A stretch of 54,261 nt of DNA. Origin: Phycisphaerales bacterium (GTDB taxonomy: Bacteria; Planctomycetota; Phycisphaerae; UBA1845; UTPLA1). The notes beneath the pieces were generated by a model. The model was not told the origin of the DNA and did no database searches. It was given only the letters and a program-made list of their open reading frames with translations. A program made the translations under genes and the position numbers. This document shows positions 44,474 to 52,643 of the stretch, in pieces. Where the stretch lies: NCBI GenBank assembly GCA_022360095.1, contig JAKSDK010000872.1, positions 1-54,261 on the forward strand, written 5' to 3'. Position 1 is the stretch's first letter, and the number at the start of each line of letters is the position of its first letter.

Positions 44474-47400
44474 TCACGGCATGTTGTCTCGCTCATAAGC
44501 TCCAAGGTCTACAGTTGCGGTTTGGTCGCCATCGCCATCGAGGATACGCGGACCACCGTCCAGATCCACCGTGATGCCGGTAGCTGTGATGGCGGCGTCA
44601 GAGCCGACGTCGATTGCGGGCGAGCCGGCTTGCAATCGCAGGTTGTCATCCTCGGTTCCGATGATATTGTCGGGTCCATCCGAATCCACGAACTGCGGAT
44701 CGGCATGAAAGCCGGTTCCTCCCAACGCTCCGGTCCAACCTTGAACGATGCTATCGATGATTGAAATCACCGCGGATGGAGACTCAAATCGGTTGAGCTG
44801 AGCTTTCTCATCCATGGCGCCATCTGCGATGTTCTCCCAGAAAATCGTATTCGTGGCGTTGACCGTGCCGGAGCTCACGTAGACGCCGCCGCCTCCGTCG
44901 CTCTGAGCGGTGGTGTTTTGGCTCAACGTGCAGTTGATAAGATCCACGATACCTACCCCCATGCTGATACCTCCTCCGCCATTGACGGCTTCATTCCCGC
45001 TGAACATACAGTTGACGAGCGAAGTCGGGGCCGGGTTATCTGGAATCGCAAAAAGGCCTCCAGCAAAACTGCTCGCCGTATTTTTGAAGAAGCGGCAGTT
45101 CGTCAGGGTTCCCCGTGGAGATAGCAACGTGACACCACCTCCAAAGGCCGCGACATTTTCAACAAAATCGCATCGCGTCAGAATCACGTGGCCGATATTG
45201 TCGGTATACATCCCGCCTCCGAGTCCGTTCGTGGTCACGTTGTTCTCGAACCGACAATCGGATATGGTCGCGATTTCATCGCTGGCAAATGACAGATAGA
45301 TCCCCGCGCCATACAGCAGGCATGTGTTGCTCCGGATCACGCAGTTCGCGATCGTCGCGTAACCGCCGATCATTCGGATCCCGCCCCCATAGTAATGGGG
45401 TTGAAGATCCGCGTTTCCGCCTTCGATGACGAAGCCGTCCAGAACGGCCGTCGCATCCTTTCCATCTGCCGTGACCACGTGATAGCTGTTTTCCGTGTTG
45501 TTGGCGAAACCAGGTTCGTCGTCGCCGGCGAGATCGCCGCTCAGCACGGTTTCGTTCAGATCAGGATCACGGTCCGCAAACTCCGAACCGTTAAGAAAGC
45601 CGCCGTAAATCCTGACGTTATTGATCAATTCAAACGTGGCATCTCGGCCGGCCGCCGAGTCGGGTGTGTACCTTCCCGCAGCCACCCAGATCTCGTCAAT
45701 CGCGGCATTCGGTAATTCTGCTTCCCCCAAGGCATCATACAGATTCGAGAATGGGCTTGCCCAGCTTAATCCGGTTCCGGGTGTTTCGTTGACGTCCACA
45801 AATCGTATTCGACTGTCGTCCCGTTCGTAGGCGCCGAGGTCAACGTGCAAATTCCCGTCGCCGTCGGCATCGAAGATACGCAGGCCGCCATCCAAATCCG
45901 TGGTCACACCGGTCGCCTGAATCGCGGCGTCATCACCGGAATCGATCGCAAGCGAAGTCGTATGCGGCCGCAGGTTGTCGTCCTCGGTTCCGGCGATATC
46001 GTCGGGGCCGTCCGAATCCACAAACTGCGGATCGGCATGAAAGCCGGTTCCTCCCAACTCTCCGGTCCAACCTTGAACGATGCTATCGTTGATCGTGAAC
46101 TGCGAGGACCTCGTATCAATTTGAGCCGCCTCATCCATTATCCCGTCCACACTGTTTTCCCAGAATATCGTGTTCGTGGCATTGACCGGAGAGCTGGCGT
46201 TAAATCCCCACAGGCCACCGCCGCCGTTGCCGCCCGGATCCGGTGCGGCCGTGTTTCGGCTCAGCGTGCAGTTAACCAGGTTCATGAGGCCAGTCACCAC
46301 TGCGATGCCGCCGCCCTTCCCATCAATGGCTTCATTTCCGCTGAACACACAGTTGACCAGCATTGCCGATTCTGACGGGAATACAGCCGAGTACAACCCG
46401 CCGCCGAAGTCGCCGACATTTCGGAAGAAACGGCAGTTTGTTATTGTCGCCTGCTTCCCGGCCACCACCGCGCCGCCTCCGGTATCGGCGGTGTTCTCAA
46501 CAAAGTCGCATCGCGCCAGAGTCACCTCGGCTACGGATGTAGCATTGAGGCCACCTCCGTCCCCTATGATGGCTTCGTTGTTCTGAAACAGACAATCTGT
46601 GACGATAATGGGGTCCTCCCCAAGCGCGACCACGTAGATGCCGGCCCCGCTGTTCAAAGCCATGTTGTTTCGAAACACACAGTTCGTGATCGTCGCGGTG
46701 CCGGTGAATATTTGAACCCCACCTCCCAAGTCGCGGAGATGTGACGTCAAGTTTGCATTGCCGCCTTCGATGGTAAAGCCGTCCAGAACCGCCGTCGTGT
46801 CCGTGCCATTCGCCGCGACTACATGTAGACTGTTTTCCGTATTTCTGAAAAAGTTGGGGCCATCATCGCCCGCCAGATCGCCGCTGAGCGTCGATCGGAA
46901 CGCGTCGAAATCACGGTCCTCGGGGTCGCCCGCCGGGACGGTAAAGGCGCCTCGGAAACCACCTTGAAGCATCACATTGTTCGCCATTTGAAAACTGACG
47001 TTCCGGTCAGAGAGATGCGGCGTGTACATTCCGCCCGCGACTTTGATGATGGTCACGTCCGGATTGTTTTGGGCCGTTGTGAGTGCCATTTGAAGATCGT
47101 CGAATGCGGTTTGCCAACTCAGCCCGTCGCCGGCCGGCGGGGCGATCTCGTCAACATAAATCGATTCGCATTCATCGAGCACGCCGTTGGAATTGATATC
47201 ATTGCCCTCGAGCTCACACGCGTCGTGCACTTGATTGAGATTGCAATCTTGCTCGGGCGGTGCACACTCCAAAGTGGAGCATTCGCATTCGTCCGGGATG
47301 CCATTTTCGTTGCAGTCGGTGGAGGTTTCCGAACCAATATCGCAGCTGTCCGGAAGCCCGTTGGCATTGCAGTCCGGCTGGGCGTTGTAAACCTCATCAA

Positions 47401-48523
47401 AAGCCATCGAATCCGTCGTTTCGATGACGCCGTTCAAATCGAAATCGGCCCGTGGTGTATAGTTCGGATCATTAAGTTGAGCGCCCACAAGGTTGTCCAT
47501 CAATTGAGCATCTTCCGGACAAATTTTGCCGTCGCCGTTAACGTCGCCATCGAATTCCGAGAAAGTGTCTATCAAGGGCGTGAGAATGACGCCGATGGCT
47601 CCCGGGGCCGGTGGACTCATCAACGGCAAAGGAAAGACTGTCAACCCGGGATCCGGAACGCATGCACCCACGGGCAAAGTACCCATACAAACCGGATCGG
47701 CCAGCGATCCGTCGAAAGTGTCGATGCGCAATCCCTGTAAGATGGTTTCCTGCGATGGCGCTGAATCGTAGAGCCATTCCGCATGGATGGAAAAAAATGC
47801 CGCCGTAAACCGTGGATCCAGTTCTGACAATCCCGGACCACTTCCTGTGAAACCGCGATCTATCACAATCCCTGCATCTACGCTGACTGAGCTACAACCA
47901 CCTGACAGATCAACTGTGGCAACGCCAAAGGCTCGAGCCGTTGTAACAGCCGCACCGCCTGATGCTATTGACATGCAGCATTCATCACAAGGGCCTACTG
48001 AAAAGCCCGCAACTAAATCTTTATCGCCGGAATGGATGCCGCTTCTCACTGTACCATTGAATTGCATGCCTGAGGAGATAGCTAGAAATGCTCTAGCGGA
48101 TGCATCATGACACACCGGCAATCCGTCAGTGCACTGCGGATTTGAAGCAACTGCGATCTCTGCGCCGGCATCTAGTCCACCTAGGCCGCCAGACAATGTC
48201 GTCGTTTGTGATCTTATCTCCAATGCGTTGCACATTGATTCAATGGGTGGTCCACATCCGATGCAGGCTCGGTCCCAGGTGGTAACATTCTCGAACGCAG
48301 CCCCAAACGCTTGAGCGGTTGCGACCCCACCACTGCTGTCGGCGATACTGCAGCCGCCGGGCAATAATAAAGTAACTTGCAAGTGCAACTCTGTCTCAGT
48401 AATAATTTGATCTATTTCATTAACGAATGGCTGACACGCTTGTCCGGCAGCGCTTGAAGCAAACAAGCACTGAGCAAGGCAAACAAACGTGCCGGTCACG
48501 ATCTGAATTGTCTTCTTAGTCAT
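44474..48523 (-). CDS. Secreted beta-helix protein with duplicated Q-type modules
   Basis: 1349 residues from the ATG at 48523, with AGGAGAGG six bases upstream; an in-frame GTG at 48544 is rejected. A signal peptide (to about SSAAGQA) is followed by a roughly 300-residue Cys-containing region made of two related halves. A dockerin-like EF-hand region (about 328-385) and DCNxNGIPD/DEC thrombospondin-3-like calcium repeats (to about 450) come next. Then two 444-residue modules follow (458-907 and 908-1349). Each opens with a GDGLSWQTAF-type strand and holds right-handed beta-helix repeats (TITNCxFxxN, GGGxY). Each closes with the LGGTGFHADPQFVDSDGPD and DLGAYERD choice-of-anchor-Q signature. 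It is probably an extracellular carbohydrate-binding or structural protein. No membrane anchor is visible. Confidence 0.9.
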   Translation of the reverse strand: MTKKTIQIVTGTFVCLAQCLFASSAAGQACQPFVNEIDQIITETELHLQVTLLLPGGCSIADSSGGVATAQAFGAAFENVTTWDRACIGCGPPIESMCNALEIRSQTTTLSGGLGGLDAGAEIAVASNPQCTDGLPVCHDASARAFLAISSGMQFNGTVRSGIHSGDKDLVAGFSVGPCDECCMSIASGGAAVTTARAFGVATVDLSGGCSSVSVDAGIVIDRGFTGSGPGLSELDPRFTAAFFSIHAEWLYDSAPSQETILQGLRIDTFDGSLADPVCMGTLPVGACVPDPGLTVFPLPLMSPPAPGAIGVILTPLIDTFSEFDGDVNGDGKICPEDAQLMDNLVGAQLNDPNYTPRADFDLNGVIETTDSMAFDEVYNAQPDCNANGLPDSCDIGSETSTDCNENGIPDECECSTLECAPPEQDCNLNQVHDACELEGNDINSNGVLDECESIYVDEIAPPAGDGLSWQTAFDDLQMALTTAQNNPDVTIIKVAGGMYTPHLSDRNVSFQMANNVMLQGGFRGAFTVPAGDPEDRDFDAFRSTLSGDLAGDDGPNFFRNTENSLHVVAANGTDTTAVLDGFTIEGGNANLTSHLRDLGGGVQIFTGTATITNCVFRNNMALNSGAGIYVVALGEDPIIVTDCLFQNNEAIIGDGGGLNATSVAEVTLARCDFVENTADTGGGAVVAGKQATITNCRFFRNVGDFGGGLYSAVFPSESAMLVNCVFSGNEAIDGKGGGIAVVTGLMNLVNCTLSRNTAAPDPGGNGGGGLWGFNASSPVNATNTIFWENSVDGIMDEAAQIDTRSSQFTINDSIVQGWTGELGGTGFHADPQFVDSDGPDDIAGTEDDNLRPHTTSLAIDSGDDAAIQATGVTTDLDGGLRIFDADGDGNLHVDLGAYERDDSRIRFVDVNETPGTGLSWASPFSNLYDALGEAELPNAAIDEIWVAAGRYTPDSAAGRDATFELINNVRIYGGFLNGSEFADRDPDLNETVLSGDLAGDDEPGFANNTENSYHVVTADGKDATAVLDGFVIEGGNADLQPHYYGGGIRMIGGYATIANCVIRSNTCLLYGAGIYLSFASDEIATISDCRFENNVTTNGLGGGMYTDNIGHVILTRCDFVENVAAFGGGVTLLSPRGTLTNCRFFKNTASSFAGGLFAIPDNPAPTSLVNCMFSGNEAVNGGGGISMGVGIVDLINCTLSQNTTAQSDGGGGVYVSSGTVNATNTIFWENIADGAMDEKAQLNRFESPSAVISIIDSIVQGWTGALGGTGFHADPQFVDSDGPDNIIGTEDDNLRLQAGSPAIDVGSDAAITATGITVDLDGGPRILDGDGDQTATVDLGAYERDNMP
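44480..47165 (-). repeat. Tandem 1332-bp coding duplication
   Basis: The two beta-helix modules of the gene are tandem copies with a period of 1332 bases (444 codons). For example, the segment starting CGGCATGAAAGCCGGTTCCT is found at 44701 and again at 46033. Around that point about 85 bases match with only a handful of differences, while other parts of the copies have diverged strongly. This patchwork suggests an old duplication with later local gene conversion. Confidence 0.8.
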
Positions 48524-48697
48524 CTTTGACCTCTCCTTTCGCACTTACCTGGATTCAGGTTGGTTCGCTGCTAAGTAGTCTCTCTCGAGACATAGGCGAA
48601 AATAATCACCGGATCGGTCGAAAAAAGATGCGTTTTTTTTATCCCCGTTTGATGTTAATCAGCCCATCCCATCCCGTTAAGAAGAACATGTACAGAC

Positions 48698-49027
48698 ATG
48701 GCTGGAGAACAAGGATCGAATCTTATGCAGACAGATTATTGGCTTCTGATTGGACTGGTCGTAGGCGCGGCCGGACTATTGGCAATGATCGAGGGGATTG
48801 GCATATATCTTTTCGATTGCCTGTTTGAGTAGCCACGCAACCGAGTTCATGGCAGCGACAAAGCAACATGCGCGCGATGTAGCGATGACCTGAAGAGATT
48901 GAAGATTCCGCGATGCTCGGAGTGCAGCACACTCTGTGGTTTCGATGTGCCCTTGGACCAACTGGGGATCACGGAAAAGAAATCCAAGATGCCCGCCGAC
49001 GAAAGCGCGAGACTGATTTTCTCTTAA
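48698..49027 (+). pseudogene. Small TM-zinc-ribbon protein gene interrupted by an amber codon
   Basis: One reading frame runs from the ATG at 48698 (or the ATG at 48725) to the TAA at 49025-49027, broken only by a TAG at 48830-48832. Before the TAG lies a TM helix (YWLLIGLVVGAAGLLAMIEG). After it come C-x2-C-x12-C-x2-C (TCARCSDDLKRL, PRCSEC), FDVPL and an acidic/basic tail. Together they form the planctomycete small membrane protein with cytoplasmic zinc ribbon, as in the intact gene at 5694-6140. No start codon lies between the TAG and the first Cys. It is most simply a nonsense-mutated gene; readthrough or a sequencing error is possible. The ribosome site is weak. Confidence 0.55.
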
Positions 49028-49401
49028 TGCTTCTAATGATTTCGTTCCATCTGTTTTCGTCAGACGGATCGAGACATCTGACCTTTCCCGCTGAAATCGA
49101 TCCGGGTTTTCGTTAGCCACGAACTCAAAGTGGATGTAGCGCCTACCAATCATTGATCCGACTAATTGGATCAAAAGATCTTTTGATCGCATGCAGCGGA
49201 ATTTTTAATAATAATGGAATCATATTTTCAGTCATCGAGTTATCCTATAGGTCTATCGGGGTAATCGGAAATAGTAGGGAAAATATTCGCCGTGCTGCTT
49301 AACGCATGTCTTGGAGTCTGGCGCGCTTCCCTCAAGTCACGACAAACTAAGCGGCCGAGTCGTCGCTACTGGTGCGTAAGCATAGGAGGAGTACTTTTGT
49401 T
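49028..49401. promoter_or_regulatory. Intergenic region upstream of the IPTL-CTERM gene
   Basis: 374 bases with no gene. GTCAGA and TCTGAC near 49059-49083 form a small inverted repeat that might end the preceding gene. A perfect palindrome lies at 49169-49188. The stretch 49200-49290 is notably A+T-rich and is the likeliest place for a promoter. AGGAGGAG lies just before the ATG at 49402. Confidence 0.45.
49169..49188. promoter_or_regulatory. Perfect 20-bp palindrome
   Basis: GATCAAAAGA is followed directly by its own inverse complement TCTTTTGATC, with no spacer. It lies 214 bases before the start of the IPTL-CTERM gene and just before an A+T-rich stretch. A spacerless palindrome of this length suits a dimeric DNA-binding protein better than an RNA hairpin. 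There is no T-run. Confidence 0.5.
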
Positions 49402-50097
49402 ATGGAATATCGCAATCATTTACTGTCCCTAACCGTATGCATCACAATTTCGATGAGTGTGGCAAACACCGCAATGGCCGTCGGGAATCTCCTGCGTGTC
49501 AGGGTTGATCCCGGAACACGTGTCGGCATTGGTTACGGCGTGACAGGCGAGGGCAAAGACGACGTCAACAATGACGGTATCGTGGAATTCGTGATTCCAA
49601 AAGGGATAACCGCTGTATCCGTATGTAAGGAATCGGATGGAAAAGATCTGTACTACCGAGTGAATATCAACGCGGGCGCGACAACGCTGGCTTCGCTCGC
49701 GCCGTTCGATTTGCCTCCGTTTACGGATCCCTCGGGCACAACCACGCTTGTTGCGGTCATCACGATCGATGAGTTGATCAATGCAGGAAATCCGCTTGGC
49801 GTCAACGATTCCGTAACAGTGACCGGTGGTACGATTGCAGAGACCCCGTGGATTACTTTTAGGGATGGTTCGAATCTATCCAACGATCCAGAGACTGGCG
49901 CTCTACAGGTCAATAACAACGCTATTCTAAATGCCCTGCCAAACTACAGCGGAACTGCTGAAGTCGAAGAATTCGATCTCCTATTGGGAGCGGAGCCCAT
50001 TCCCACCGTTTCCGAATGGGGCCTGATCGTGATGACGTTGTTGTTGTTGACATTGGGGACGGTTGTGCTTGGTCAGCGACGGCCAGCTGCGGCCTGA
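49402..50097 (+). CDS. Secreted IPTL-CTERM sorting-domain protein
   Basis: 231 residues from the ATG at 49402, which gives a clean signal peptide (MEYRNHLLSLTVCITISMSV, cleavage near NTAMA) and has GGAGGAG about 10 bases upstream; the GTG at 49372 is rejected. The body is an unassigned beta-rich domain with one D-x-N-x-D-G-like loop (DDVNNDGIVEF). The C-terminus is IPTVSEWGLIVMTLLLLTLG followed by VVLGQRR. This is the tripartite IPTL-CTERM signal: motif, TM helix, basic end. Proteins with it are exported and then processed or anchored. No sorting protease gene is visible in the window. Confidence 0.88.
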   Translation: MEYRNHLLSLTVCITISMSVANTAMAVGNLLRVRVDPGTRVGIGYGVTGEGKDDVNNDGIVEFVIPKGITAVSVCKESDGKDLYYRVNINAGATTLASLAPFDLPPFTDPSGTTTLVAVITIDELINAGNPLGVNDSVTVTGGTIAETPWITFRDGSNLSNDPETGALQVNNNAILNALPNYSGTAEVEEFDLLLGAEPIPTVSEWGLIVMTLLLLTLGTVVLGQRRPAAA

Positions 50098-50173
50098 GCA
50101 AGCTTTGGGCGGAATAAGGATGAGGCGCACGCGCCGAGGCGACGTTCGAGTTGGTGCGCCGGTCAGAACACCT

Positions 50174-50572
50174 CTACCGCACGGTCTCGACCAACCCATG
50201 GTCGTCGCAATGGCCGTCGTGCGAATGGTGGAGGCGATCATCCACGAGATAGTCGTGGTGGTCGCCGTGAGGAATCATGGCATGACCGCACTCCGGACCA
50301 TGTTGATGATCGTTTAGCTGGGCCGTGCACCCTTGCGGGTTGGTCTTTGACACGGGGATCACATGTTCATCGACGTGGTCGCCGTGCACGTGATGCAGAT
50401 GTCCGTCGTGAAGATAATCCACGTGTCCAGCGTGACGAACGGCGAGATGTCCACAGCCTGGCCCGTGTTTGTGGCTGTGCGCCGCCTCGTGCATGCGATG
50501 CGGAGTGCTGGCGCAGCCAACCAGCACACCGGTGATGCCCAGCAACATGAGCATTTTGAGTGGTCGTTTCAT
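50174..50572 (-). CDS. Histidine-rich lipoprotein, putative metal binder
   Basis: 132 residues with AAGGAG eight bases upstream. A lipoprotein signal ends in GVLVGC, so lipidation at C20 is expected. The mature part contains two copies of a roughly 38-residue His-rich unit (about 34-70 and 89-125) with HGPxCGH, an HxDYL core and a final HxxH/DH cluster. There are 26 His residues in all. The same unit is known to me as a short stand-alone His-rich protein in other bacteria. Binding of zinc or another transition metal in the periplasm is an inference from composition. It converges with the IPTL-CTERM gene, and no metal transporter or regulator is next to it. Confidence 0.8.
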   Translation of the reverse strand: MKRPLKMLMLLGITGVLVGCASTPHRMHEAAHSHKHGPGCGHLAVRHAGHVDYLHDGHLHHVHGDHVDEHVIPVSKTNPQGCTAQLNDHQHGPECGHAMIPHGDHHDYLVDDRLHHSHDGHCDDHGLVETVR

Positions 50573-51095
50573 GGTCCAGTCTCCTTCAAACGGTTTCGCT
50601 GTACCGAGGCCCGTACGCTACACGGAGCCGCCGAACCGATATCCATAGTATACCATCTCGCCCTTTCCGTTTCTGCTTTCGATACTTTGGGATTCGGCAA
50701 CGGCCGGTAAAAGGCCTCTCCATCCGACATTTCCCATCGGGCAAGCGTTAACATCCTCCAGTGCCAACGTCTGAAGAACTTCTCCCGCCAGAGAAAGATC
50801 ATGCTGGACCGAGAATCCCTTCTCGGTCCTCCTCATTCAGGAATCTCCTGTGGACTCCTCGGATCCGCCATGCGTTTTTTCGCGATCCTCACAGACATGG
50901 GAAGGGATTCCCATGAGGATGGGGACCGAGAAGGGATTCTCGGTCCAGCGTGACATCATGAAATTTGCGGAGCTGACGCTGAAGAAGAGAGATTCCTGGC
51001 CGAATCCGCCCTGCGCGTTGGCGGTCGAGCACCCGGCCCTGGTACAATAACGATGACGGGAACGGTAAATGGGAAATCTCGGTTGAAAAAAAATT
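50573..51095. other. Gene-poor intergenic region with hairpin repeats
   Basis: 523 bases between divergent genes. Short open frames at 50618-50836 (minus) and 50850-51050 (plus) share the peptide TEKGFSVQ only because they start in the two arms of an inverted repeat. They have no family resemblance and are not called. The region must hold promoters for the lipoprotein (minus) and the decarboxylase (plus). No strong Shine-Dalgarno is seen before 51096. Confidence 0.5.
50803..50949. repeat. Nested inverted repeat made of small hairpins
   Basis: A 27-base arm at 50803-50829 is the exact inverse complement of 50923-50949. Each arm is itself a hairpin: GGACCGAGAA, a four-base loop (TCCC or GGGA), then TTCTCGGTCC. 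Between the arms, just before the second one, lies a third hairpin of the same design, CATGGGAA-GGGA-TTCCCATG (about 50896-50915), and a smaller one, CAGGA-ATC-TCCTG (about 50838-50850). All three main hairpins share the core AAGGGATT. The layout resembles REP/BIME-type intergenic elements. Confidence 0.75.
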
Positions 51096-52487
51096 ATGAT
51101 GGATCCCTTGTTGTTGCAGGCGGCGAAAATTGCGTCGCAATACCTGGAACACGTTGACGATCGACCGGTCGGCATTCCGCCCGATCGGGATCGGCTGGAA
51201 CAAGCTCTCGGTCCGGATCTCACGGACGACGGTGAACCGGCGGAGACGGTCATCGACTCGCTCGGAAGGACCGCGTCCGACGGGCTCGTGGCGTCGGCGG
51301 GCGGACGGTTCTTCGGATTCGTGGTCGGGGCCAACCTTCCCGTCTCTGTCGCCGCCGACTGGCTCGTCAGCGCTTGGGATCAGAATACCGGTTTCGATGT
51401 GCTCTCACCGACTGGCGCTGTCATCGAACAGATCACCGGTCGATGGCTCAAGGAGCTGCTTAACATTCCAAACGAAGCCGCCATCGGATTCGTCACAGGT
51501 TGCCAGATGGCCAACTTCATGGCCCTCGCCGCGGCGCGGCAGGATCTCCTCGACAGACAGGGCTGGGACGTGGCGTTGCAAGGTCTCAACCAGGCACCGC
51601 CGCTGCGTTTGATCACCAGCGCGCAATCGCACGGCACGATCGACCGCGCCTTCGCCATGCTGGGACTCGGAGCTGACCGGCCGATTCGAATTCCCTGCGA
51701 CGATCAAGGCCGTATGCTCGTCGATCGACTCGCGGACGCCCTACAACACGAAACCACGCCCGCAATCGTCTGCGCCCAGGCGGGCAACGTCGACTCCGGC
51801 TCGTTCGATCGGTTGAAAGAAATCGGATGCCTGTGCAAGCAACACGAAGCGTGGCTGCACATCGACGGCGCCTTCGGTCTGTGGGCGGCCGCCAGTCCCC
51901 AACTGCGATCCGCTGCCGAAGGGGCCGAACTGGCTGACTCCTGGGCCACCGATGCCCACAAGTGGTTGAACGTCCCGTACGATTCGGGCATCGTGGCCGT
52001 GCGCAACGCTGACGCCTTGATCCGCTCCACGCGGTACCGCGGCGACTATCTCGTTCGCGGTCGGGACGTTGACGACCCGTACATGTTCACACCCGAGAGT
52101 TCGCGCCGCGCTAGGGCGATACCGATTTTCGCCGCCTTAAAAACGCTCGGCCGCAACGGTGTCGCGCAACTCGTTGAGCGATGCTGCGAGCGTGCCCGGC
52201 AGATGTCGCAACTCCTCGCCGCCGGTGGAATGGAAATCGTGAACGACGTGGTGTTAAACCAGGTCCTGTTTCGAATCCCCCCCACAGGCACGGCATCGGA
52301 TGATGACTTCACCGCCGAGTTACTCACACGAATCCAGCGTGACGGAACCTGCTGGCTAGGCGGAACTGTGTGGAAAGGTCGCCGTGCCATGCGTATTTCC
52401 GTCAGTTCATGGCGCACCACGCCAGAGGACATCCATCGCTCCGCCGATGCCATTCTCCGACAGTGGCGCATCATGCAACAGGAGTAA
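51096..52487 (+). CDS. PLP-dependent group II decarboxylase-family enzyme
   Basis: 463 residues, full length for the family. The PLP fold is recognisable. H179 in SAQSHG is the ring-stacking His, D257 in HIDGAFG contacts the pyridine nitrogen, and K289 in TDAHKWLNVPYDSG is the Schiff-base lysine. A glycine/threonine phosphate-binding region (FVTGCQMANFMAL) lies at 132-144. This matches aromatic-L-amino-acid/glutamate decarboxylase relatives, often annotated as aspartate aminotransferase family. The substrate cannot be told from sequence. Neighbours give no pathway clue, so it appears monocistronic. The start at the first of two adjacent ATGs has no clear ribosome site. Confidence 0.9.
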   Translation: MMDPLLLQAAKIASQYLEHVDDRPVGIPPDRDRLEQALGPDLTDDGEPAETVIDSLGRTASDGLVASAGGRFFGFVVGANLPVSVAADWLVSAWDQNTGFDVLSPTGAVIEQITGRWLKELLNIPNEAAIGFVTGCQMANFMALAAARQDLLDRQGWDVALQGLNQAPPLRLITSAQSHGTIDRAFAMLGLGADRPIRIPCDDQGRMLVDRLADALQHETTPAIVCAQAGNVDSGSFDRLKEIGCLCKQHEAWLHIDGAFGLWAAASPQLRSAAEGAELADSWATDAHKWLNVPYDSGIVAVRNADALIRSTRYRGDYLVRGRDVDDPYMFTPESSRRARAIPIFAALKTLGRNGVAQLVERCCERARQMSQLLAAGGMEIVNDVVLNQVLFRIPPTGTASDDDFTAELLTRIQRDGTCWLGGTVWKGRRAMRISVSSWRTTPEDIHRSADAILRQWRIMQQE

Positions 52488-52643
52488 ACTTGGTGCAAAG
52501 GTGAACCTATGTAATCAGGAGGTCGCCCGGCGCAACGAATGAAGGACTTGGAAGAGAATTACGTACCTCGTCTGAATCGGGAGTTAGCCCCCGGCAAGAC
52601 GTGTCATTAGGACGCGATTGCCAGGAATGAATGAGCTGTGAAA

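Noticed and set aside
44236..44505. 89-codon minus-strand frame after the beta-helix gene
   Set aside because: Overlaps the end of the beta-helix gene, lacks a ribosome site and a recognisable motif.
48776..49192. 138-codon minus-strand frame
   Set aside because: Lies opposite the better supported split TM-zinc-ribbon frame, has no ribosome site, and its start sits at the edge of a palindrome.
50618..51050. Two short opposite frames both encoding TEKGFSVQ
   Set aside because: The shared peptide is a by-product of the inverted repeat arms; the remaining sequences are unrelated.
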